DNA of 37,787 nt from an uncultured Lachnospiraceae bacterium (GTDB taxonomy: Bacteria > Bacillota > Clostridia > Lachnospirales > Lachnospiraceae), in the NCBI GenBank assembly GCA_934320845.1, contig CAKRFU010000025.1:1-37787 (forward strand), read 5' to 3'. The number at the start of each line of letters is the position of its first letter. Within the stretch, counting starts at the first letter, position 1. Of this stretch, positions 32,018 to 37,787 are shown one piece after another. The notes under the pieces were generated by a model. It was given only the letters and a program-made list of their open reading frames with translations. It ran no database searches and was not told where the DNA came from. The position numbers and the translations under genes are program-made.

Positions 32018-34276
32018 TTACTCCACGTTTTTAAGCGCATCGCTCTTTGGTATCTTTCTTATTTTTGCCATTTGAATAACACAAACCACAAGATAACTGA
32101 GTACACCCATAATAAACATCTTCACATAACAACTGCTTGATATAATATACGGAACATATCCTGTCATCTGAGTATACAGATACGATGTAAACATTTCATG
32201 CAGGAAAATGTTTACTATTGGGATTGCTAAGAGAAGTGAGATTACTACAACTGCGAATGTAGTTATAATATAAAGTCCACCTATCTCCATGTCCGAATAT
32301 CCGAGAATTTTTGTAAGTGCTATCGAATTACTGTTTTTTTCGATAATCTGCTTGGACAACAGATACATCAGAAGAATAAACATTATAACCCCGAAATATT
32401 TAACCATATCCATGAAACTACCCATTGATACTTTCATCTGTGTTGATACTTTTCTCAAATCTTTTACAGTTATAATACTTGCTATATAATCATCATCTAT
32501 ATCTTTTAATTTTTTATTGCTGAAATATCCGCTGTAATAATCATCATCCTTGTCAAAAGTTTTAATGAACATCTTCCTGTTCATAAATACAGATATTACC
32601 GCATCATATGTGTATGAACCTGCGACTTCAAATTTATATATTTTGTTGCTATACGGGTCTTTTAATTCAATTTTATCACCATTCTTTACTCCAAATTTAT
32701 CCATATATCCGTTTGATACATAAACTTTTCCATCAGGAATATTTGCATCAATATATGTACTGTCATCCGATATTCCATATATTGTTATCTCATCTTCCAT
32801 ATATTTTCCCGGAAGAGTTTTAAGACTCTCCACACAATATTTTTCAGCTCCGGATTCTTTTGTCTCAACCGGTGCCTTCAAAACATACTGATAATCTGCT
32901 ATCGTGCTCTTTCCGACAAGCTCTGAATAATCATCAATAAGAGGACCAAACATAAGACTGAATATAACAATCATTGCAGCAAACAGTATACCGACAAATA
33001 ATGTTATATAGTTTGAAACATTTTGAAATATCACTCTCAATCTGAATCTATGCATAAATGGTATTTTCGTATTTAATCTTATAGCTTTTTTTCTTGTTTT
33101 CTTTGAAAGTTCCCTGCGCAAAAACTTAAGTGGTGAAATCTTTAATTTAGATGACAAAACCAAATAATTTATAATAAACATAAGTATAACCGGAATAACT
33201 GTCGTATCCACAAACGCCTCTGCGTTCCACAATGTATTGTAAGTCGGCAGACTGTAACTGTTATAATACATTGACGCCATGGCCTTCACCATAACCGTAT
33301 ATCCGATAATATTTCCAATAACAGCCGACACAAGCGTCACAAGTATTGGATTTATCATATAATGTCTTACTATTTCTCCTCTTGTGTACCCCGATGCCCT
33401 TAAAGTACCTATCACACCAGATTCTTTTGCTATTGTATTTGACGTTGTTATTGCAAAAACAAATGCAAGTATCGCTATAACAATATAATCAAACAGAATA
33501 AACATTGCTTTATCACCGCCCATATCATCACCTGTAAAGTTAATCGCTTTATTGGCATAGCGTGGTAAATAGGATGTAACAACAGCCTGTTTGCTCAGAT
33601 TTTCAAGAAAATCATCAGACATATCCTTTTGTTTTTTATCGCTTTCAGGCTTCTTATTATATTTCACTGCATAACAATAACTTAATTTACTCTCTTTAAG
33701 TTTGCTAAGACCGTTATCCGTCATTGAAGCAATACCGAAATTTACCGAATCAAACATCATATCAGCATTATCTTCAAACACACAACTGTAGTCAGGCATC
33801 GCAATAAAACCTGTTATTTTATATGTGTTTTTATCAATCGTTATATTGTCTCCGACTTTATAGTTATTATTTTTTGCAAATACTCTGTCAAGTGCAATCT
33901 CATCATCCTTTTTTGCAAGTTTTCCTGACATTACACATAACTTATTTACACTTTTTCTTTCACCATATATTCTTATAGTCGCATTTCTTTTAGATTCTTT
34001 TAATTCATAATATCTCTGGTCATATATCTTAACCTTATTTTCTTTTTCAAGTTTATCTATCGTTTCGTCAGACAACTTATCAGCAGTAACAAAATTTATA
34101 TATTCCACATTATACTTGTCAAATCCCTTTTTATATGCATCATATACACTGTTATCTGCTACAAGAAAACCCGATACTAGACTTATAAGCATAGTCATAA
34201 ACAAAAAGATAACAAGGTACTTTCCAATATCTCCCTTTAATTCTCTCGGAAGTCTTTTTGTAAGTGGATTTTTCAT
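32018..34276 (-). CDS. ABC transporter permease, FtsX-like (MacB type)
   Basis: About 752 residues. One helix near the N terminus, then an extracytoplasmic domain of about 200 residues, a block of three helices around 260-390 (FtsX domain 1), a short basic linker with TRKKAIRLNTK, another helix and extracytoplasmic domain, and three C-terminal helices (FtsX domain 2). Such large double-FtsX permeases are common in Firmicutes, paired with an ATPase of the LolD/MacB kind, and usually act on lipids or peptide antibiotics. The ATG at 34276 follows GGAGGTGAGAAA. An overlapping longer frame starts inside the ATPase 3' end. Convergent with the MATE remnant, ending 17 nt from it. Confidence 0.88.
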   Translation of the reverse strand: MKNPLTKRLPRELKGDIGKYLVIFLFMTMLISLVSGFLVADNSVYDAYKKGFDKYNVEYINFVTADKLSDETIDKLEKENKVKIYDQRYYELKESKRNATIRIYGERKSVNKLCVMSGKLAKKDDEIALDRVFAKNNNYKVGDNITIDKNTYKITGFIAMPDYSCVFEDNADMMFDSVNFGIASMTDNGLSKLKESKLSYCYAVKYNKKPESDKKQKDMSDDFLENLSKQAVVTSYLPRYANKAINFTGDDMGGDKAMFILFDYIVIAILAFVFAITTSNTIAKESGVIGTLRASGYTRGEIVRHYMINPILVTLVSAVIGNIIGYTVMVKAMASMYYNSYSLPTYNTLWNAEAFVDTTVIPVILMFIINYLVLSSKLKISPLKFLRRELSKKTRKKAIRLNTKIPFMHRFRLRVIFQNVSNYITLFVGILFAAMIVIFSLMFGPLIDDYSELVGKSTIADYQYVLKAPVETKESGAEKYCVESLKTLPGKYMEDEITIYGISDDSTYIDANIPDGKVYVSNGYMDKFGVKNGDKIELKDPYSNKIYKFEVAGSYTYDAVISVFMNRKMFIKTFDKDDDYYSGYFSNKKLKDIDDDYIASIITVKDLRKVSTQMKVSMGSFMDMVKYFGVIMFILLMYLLSKQIIEKNSNSIALTKILGYSDMEIGGLYIITTFAVVVISLLLAIPIVNIFLHEMFTSYLYTQMTGYVPYIISSSCYVKMFIMGVLSYLVVCVIQMAKIRKIPKSDALKNVE

Positions 34277-34287
34277 TTTCTCACCTC

Positions 34288-34986
34288 CTACCATTCAAGT
34301 TCTTTCGCTGAAATTTTATTTTCATTTTTATAATTTTTTCTTATCTCTCCGTCTCTTAACGTAATAACTCTGTCAGCCATGTTTTTTATGGCATCATTAT
34401 GAGTAACAATAATTATTGTATTTCCGTATTTTTTGTTGATACTTTCTATCAACTTAAGTATTTCCTTTGAAGTATTGTAATCAAGCGCACCTGTCGGCTC
34501 ATCACACAGAAGAAGGTCAGGATTTTTTATAATCGCTCTTCCTATCGAAGTTCTCTGCTGCTGTCCACCGGAAAGCTGGTTCGGAAGCTTATGTCTGTGT
34601 TCATAAAGTCCAAGACCTTTAAGGATTTCGTCTGTATCCATCGGATTGTCACTCAGATATGCGCCCGTTTCAACATTCTCCTTTATATTGAGATTTGGTA
34701 TAAGGTTATACATCTGAAAAACATAACCAAGATGTTTTCTTCTGTATCTTGTAAGCTGCTTTTCATTCATATCCTCAATCTTGTCACCATTTATAGCTAT
34801 GTATCCGGCATCTGCCTCGTCTATACCGCCAATAATATTAAGAAGCGTAGATTTGCCGGAACCCGAAGGCCCAAGTAAAACACATATCTCTCCCTTTTCA
34901 ATTTCAATGTTGATTCCCTTTAAAACCTCAACTCTGCTTTCTCCCTCTCCGTAATGTTTTCTAATACCTTTAATTTCAAGAAACAT
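34288..34986 (-). CDS. ABC transporter ATP-binding protein (MacB/LolD type)
   Basis: 232 residues. Walker A GPSGSGKST, Q-loop FQMYNL, signature LSGGQQQR, Walker B LLLCDEPTGALD and switch His in IVTHN. This is the LolD/MacB group. The start was put at 34986 (MFLEIKGIRKHYGEGE), with GGGAGGAGTGACGCT; the longer frame runs through the promoter and operator and cannot be coding. It opens the ATPase-permease operon. Confidence 0.95.
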   Translation of the reverse strand: MFLEIKGIRKHYGEGESRVEVLKGINIEIEKGEICVLLGPSGSGKSTLLNIIGGIDEADAGYIAINGDKIEDMNEKQLTRYRRKHLGYVFQMYNLIPNLNIKENVETGAYLSDNPMDTDEILKGLGLYEHRHKLPNQLSGGQQQRTSIGRAIIKNPDLLLCDEPTGALDYNTSKEILKLIESINKKYGNTIIIVTHNDAIKNMADRVITLRDGEIRKNYKNENKISAKELEW

Positions 34987-35037
34987 AGCGTCACTCCTCC
35001 CGATGTTTTTACATCTTAAATCATTTTTTCTTTTTAT

Positions 35038-35094
35038 TTCATATGAATACTTGTTCATATGAATATATGTATCACACTTTTCAAAAAAAGTCAA
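35038..35094 (-). promoter_or_regulatory. Promoter with tandem palindromic operator for MacB-type transporter
   Basis: On the minus strand, TTGACT (35089-35094), 17-bp spacer, TACATA (35066-35071). Directly after the -10 come two copies of the palindrome TTCATATGAA (35054-35063 and 35038-35047), 16 bp apart. They cover the predicted transcription start, where a repressor would block initiation. No regulator gene is adjacent, so the binding protein must be encoded elsewhere. Confidence 0.65.
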
Positions 35095-35108
35095 TACAAA
35101 ACAACAAG

Positions 35109-35153
35109 AAAGTTAGCACATACTAACTCACATTCTTAGTATATGCTAACTTT
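35109..35153 (-). terminator. Hairpin after the VanZ-like gene
   Basis: Two 18-nt arms (35109-35126 and 35136-35153) pair with a single mismatch around a 9-nt loop; on the minus strand a T-rich tract (TTTCTTGTTGTTTTG) follows. It is 22 nt past the VanZ-like stop codon. Each arm is itself a near palindrome of the form GTTAGnnnnnnCTAAC, so it could also bind a dimeric regulator. Confidence 0.65.
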
Positions 35154-35174
35154 GATTAGTTATCAATATCTTAT

Positions 35175-35759
35175 TCATATAAAATTTCTGTTTTTATATA
35201 ATCTGCGATGACAAACCGCAAAAACAATATATCCGATTATAGTTCCTAATATATTTGTTGCTACATCGTCAAGCTGACAATACCCACATCCCGTCCTATA
35301 CTGTATACATTCAATGCAGATACTGCATATCGCACCTGCAAATATTGTCAGGACCGATACTTTTTTAGGCAGACACGCCGGAAACAAAACTCCAAACGGA
35401 ATAAACAAAATCACATTCTCTATAACATACGCATGTTCCTGATTCGTTGTTCCCCATGTAGAAAAAAACCGCATATCCACACCAATTCTTGAACCTGGTT
35501 CTCTCGAAAAATAAACTATATTACATAACACAAAAAAATAAATGATAAACAATGTACTTCCAACAAAACGCCATGTGAATATATACTTTGACCAAAAAGT
35601 CTCAGATTGTTTTTTCGTCACTTGTTTATGAAATATAAAACAACTTATAATCCCAAATAAAATTGCATAAACAACCCCCACTTTAATTCCATTATTTAAA
35701 TAAATCAATACATCACGTATATCATTTAAAATATAATTGTATAACGAATCATATAGCAA
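35175..35759 (-). CDS. VanZ-like membrane protein
   Basis: About 194 residues with four or five helices. The VanZ pattern is clear in ENVILFIPFGVLFP and in SICIECIQYRTGCGYCQLDDVATNILGTIIGY, with the conserved Asp-Asp before the Asn. VanZ gives low-level teicoplanin resistance by an unknown way; most chromosomal homologues are uncharacterised. The longest frame begins with TTG at 35822, but that codon lies inside the hairpin terminator of the upstream gene. The TTG at 35759 follows GGGAGGAAAGTTAAG and is preferred. Confidence 0.78.
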   Translation of the reverse strand: MLYDSLYNYILNDIRDVLIYLNNGIKVGVVYAILFGIISCFIFHKQVTKKQSETFWSKYIFTWRFVGSTLFIIYFFVLCNIVYFSREPGSRIGVDMRFFSTWGTTNQEHAYVIENVILFIPFGVLFPACLPKKVSVLTIFAGAICSICIECIQYRTGCGYCQLDDVATNILGTIIGYIVFAVCHRRLYKNRNFI

Positions 35760-35810
35760 CTTAACTTTCCTCCCATCAAATTTGTACTTTAAATATATCG
35801 TCTCTCGGAC

Positions 35811-35844
35811 AAAAAGCATCAATCATCTTAGACTGATGCTTTTT
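35811..35844 (-). terminator. Terminator after the AAA-ATPase/nuclease-like gene
   Basis: An 11-bp stem AAAAAGCATCA (35811-35821) with TGATGCTTTTT (35834-35844), loop 12 nt, ending in five T on either strand. It lies 38 nt after the stop of the gene that ends at 35882. Confidence 0.8.
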
Positions 35845-35881
35845 AAATATACTATACATTTTAACTTATACGCTAAAATCA

Positions 35882-37576
35882 TTAACCAATCAAAACTTCC
35901 CTGCCTCTAAAGGCAAATCCATAGTGTCTGATATTTTCCTTTTTTACACCTCTTTTAATAAGTTCAATATCATATTTTTTTTCTTCAATCTGTTTTAGTG
36001 CAGCCTGCACTGTTTCTTCTAAAGATTTTTCAATTGAAGAATTTATAACCTTAAATTCAAGTATAAAAGCAGGCAACTTACTATTTTCAATATTTTTGGG
36101 TACCATCATTACATCATATCTTCCAAAGCCACTTTCCTTATTTGACTTAATTATATAATCATCTCTTTTATCTACCATAAGTCCAAGTACAAAACCATGG
36201 TAAAAATTTTCCGGTCGAATTCTTGACTCTTCTCGTCCAGCAACATCAAAACTGCTGAATGTATCAAGTGCAATATCATTCATATAGCTGTTCATTGCAT
36301 ACAAATCTCCTACAAGCATTGCCTCTATGAAATTTTCATTGGAATCATTCCCATTGTCAAACCATTCTTCAATCATTGATTCGAACATCATTTGAACTTC
36401 TTTGTTAGTAATTTTTAATGTATAAATTTTTTTTCTAAGTTCTCCCTCAACTCTTAGCTTTACTACACACAAATATCCACTTGCAAGCAATAAACTCCAT
36501 ATTGCATTTTCTTTCTTATCAAGCTGGTTATAAACAATCTGCTCATCTATTCTCTTCTCTATCACGCCACCTTCAAGGAGTATCTCCATTGTTTTTTTGA
36601 TTCCTGCCGAGCCTGTTTTTATCAACTTACTTATAAGTCCATTTGAACTTGAGTCAACCCAATATGAACCAATTTCTCTCTTATCCAAATAACTTACTAT
36701 CGACCAAGGATTATAAATGTCTGGTTTATTTCCAAATGTAAAGCCATCATACCATTCTTTCACTTCGGTTTTTCTATCAGATAAGCCATACTCATCAAGT
36801 ACTGAAAAAACCTCTTTTTCCGTAAATCCAAAACTTGTTTCATACTTTTGCGACATCGTAGTAACTATGTCAAGATTATTTAAATCAGAAAATATACTCT
36901 CTTTAGACACTCTCGTAATACCTGTCATTATGGCTCTTTCAAGATATGGATTTGTCTTAAAAGTAGAATTAAAAAAACCTCTGGTAAATGTTACTATTTT
37001 TTCCCAATATCCGTTTATATACGCTTCCTGCATCGGTGTATCATACTCATCCAAAAGAATTATCACATTTTTTTTATAATAACGACTAAGATAGTTAGAC
37101 ATATTTTTCAATAAATCCTGTGCCATAACATCACCCATATCATAACTTATATTTCTTATATTTTCTCTTTCATTTTCTGTTAACCCGTCCCAATCTTTTA
37201 AAAATTCAAATTGCTGGCATATATCACATATTATTCTTTTCATTTTTTCAACAGCATCATTATAATTGTTCTGTTTTATATCTGCAAAACTCAAAAATAT
37301 CACCGGATATGTTCCCTGCAATTCACGGTATTTTTCTTCTTTCCATATATCAAACTTTTCAAACAAATCCCCTCTATTTTTATAATCAATCGAAAAAAAA
37401 CATTTGACCATATCCATATTTAATGTTTTTCCAAAACGTCTTGGTCTTGTTATAAGAGTTACATCATCCTGATTTTCCCACCACTCTTTTATAAACATAG
37501 TTTTATCTATGTAAAAACAATTATTTTCAACTATTTTGTCAAATCTTTGTTTTCCAATCCCCACTACCTTCGCCAT
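35882..37576 (-). CDS. AAA-ATPase-like protein with PD-(D/E)XK nuclease-like C terminus
   Basis: 564 residues. The N-terminal AAA-ATPase-like domain has a Walker A of the form RPRRFGKT with the preceding FYIDKTMFIKEWW, and a Walker B-like VIILLDEYDTPMQEA; the latter is a family hallmark. The C-terminal part (about 470-560) has GRYDVMM and ILEFKV, giving the D...ExK spacing of PD-(D/E)XK nucleases (DUF1703/PDDEXK_9). This family is often present in many copies in gut Clostridia and Bacteroides; its role is unknown, and selfish or defence-related functions have been suggested. The ATG at 37576 follows GGAGGGGTGTGT. The promoter at 37619-37647 would drive it alone. Confidence 0.88.
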   Translation of the reverse strand: MAKVVGIGKQRFDKIVENNCFYIDKTMFIKEWWENQDDVTLITRPRRFGKTLNMDMVKCFFSIDYKNRGDLFEKFDIWKEEKYRELQGTYPVIFLSFADIKQNNYNDAVEKMKRIICDICQQFEFLKDWDGLTENERENIRNISYDMGDVMAQDLLKNMSNYLSRYYKKNVIILLDEYDTPMQEAYINGYWEKIVTFTRGFFNSTFKTNPYLERAIMTGITRVSKESIFSDLNNLDIVTTMSQKYETSFGFTEKEVFSVLDEYGLSDRKTEVKEWYDGFTFGNKPDIYNPWSIVSYLDKREIGSYWVDSSSNGLISKLIKTGSAGIKKTMEILLEGGVIEKRIDEQIVYNQLDKKENAIWSLLLASGYLCVVKLRVEGELRKKIYTLKITNKEVQMMFESMIEEWFDNGNDSNENFIEAMLVGDLYAMNSYMNDIALDTFSSFDVAGREESRIRPENFYHGFVLGLMVDKRDDYIIKSNKESGFGRYDVMMVPKNIENSKLPAFILEFKVINSSIEKSLEETVQAALKQIEEKKYDIELIKRGVKKENIRHYGFAFRGREVLIG

Positions 37577-37618
37577 ACACACCCCTCCAAACATCGATTT
37601 TAAGCTATAATTACAAAT

Positions 37619-37647
37619 ATATTAACACTGACTATAGTTATTGTAAA
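37619..37647 (-). promoter_or_regulatory. Promoter of the AAA-ATPase/nuclease-like gene
   Basis: On the minus strand, TTTACA (37642-37647), 17-bp spacer, TAATAT (37619-37624), about 45 bp before the ATG. Confidence 0.6.
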
Positions 37648-37746
37648 GAAAAAGAACCATCCTAAAATAAACTTTTAAACTTTGTAAACAACAAGACAAA
37701 AAGCACCAATCCGGGAGTTTGACAGTTAAATAACAGAAAAACACCT

Positions 37747-37776
37747 TGCAGGTCGCATAAAACCTGCACTTTTTTT
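37747..37776 (+). terminator. Hairpin with T run at the right edge
   Basis: TGCAGGT (37747-37753) pairs with ACCTGCA (37762-37768), loop 8 nt, followed by C and seven T on the plus strand. No plus-strand gene precedes it in the window. On the minus strand the same stem is followed by AGGTGTTTTT, so it may mainly end a minus-strand transcript from beyond the edge. Confidence 0.6.
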
Positions 37777-37787
37777 GTCAAATTTTT

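Noticed and set aside
35760..35822. Longer VanZ-like frame starting at TTG 35822
   Set aside because: The first codons lie in a strong hairpin terminator of the upstream gene, and GGGAGG sits before the internal TTG at 35759.

Overview
This looks like a stretch of core chromosome from a low-GC, spore-former-related Clostridia genome, most likely Lachnospiraceae. The assignment rests on gene order and family content, not on any database search: a yqfC-yqfD-phoH-(HD membrane protein)-ybeY run, an L21-Prp-L27-Obg run, a DUF1836 regulator, a PPi-type phosphofructokinase and a thioredoxin-reductase-like flavoprotein of the kind seen in anaerobic clostridia. Nearly all genes lie on the minus strand, so operons below read from high to low coordinates. 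No CRISPR array, integrase, transposase or phage module was seen.

Right end to left. At 35.0-37.6 kb there is an AAA-ATPase/PD-(D/E)XK protein and a VanZ-like membrane protein, each followed by a hairpin. At 32.0-35.0 kb a MacB-type ABC transporter (ATPase plus FtsX-like permease) is expressed from a promoter followed by two copies of a 10-bp palindrome. At 31.1-32.0 kb, on the plus strand, lies a decaying MATE exporter gene with two internal deletions. Then come a PPi-type phosphofructokinase, a flavoprotein with the CATC redox motif but no recognisable NADPH motif, and a MerR regulator fused to a methyltransferase. Next is an rfbA-rfbB-rfbD dTDP-sugar operon without rfbC, ending in a Lon-like AAA+ ATPase that has no protease domain.

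At 19.0-22.6 kb a response regulator, ABC-2 type transporter and short histidine kinase form a probable peptide-antibiotic or envelope-stress module, with a direct-repeat operator candidate between the regulator gene and the transporter genes. A Y-family polymerase with a coupled YolD-like small protein, an ApbE lipoprotein and a TraX-like membrane protein follow. The ribosomal block rplU-prp-rpmA (with an L21 leader and a strong promoter) is separated by a terminator from obg, a degenerate site-2-protease-like protein, scpA and scpB. scpB faces the plus-strand DUF1836 gene across a shared terminator.

From 10.0 kb down, yqfC, yqfD, phoH, an HD membrane protein, ybeY, a SpoVB/MurJ-type flippase and a large SWIM-SNF2 helicase form one long run, followed by rplS with its own promoter. 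A plus-strand tRNA-Leu(CAG) sits at the left edge.

The points most worth following up are the likely inactive site-2 protease beside scpAB, the pyridine-nucleotide-independent thioredoxin reductase candidate next to a MerR-methyltransferase fusion, the protease-less Lon-like ATPase in the rhamnose operon, the variant HD protein, and several well-defined operator or RNA candidates. Many start codons were moved inward from the longest frame because a clear Shine-Dalgarno sequence marks an internal start; each case is stated.
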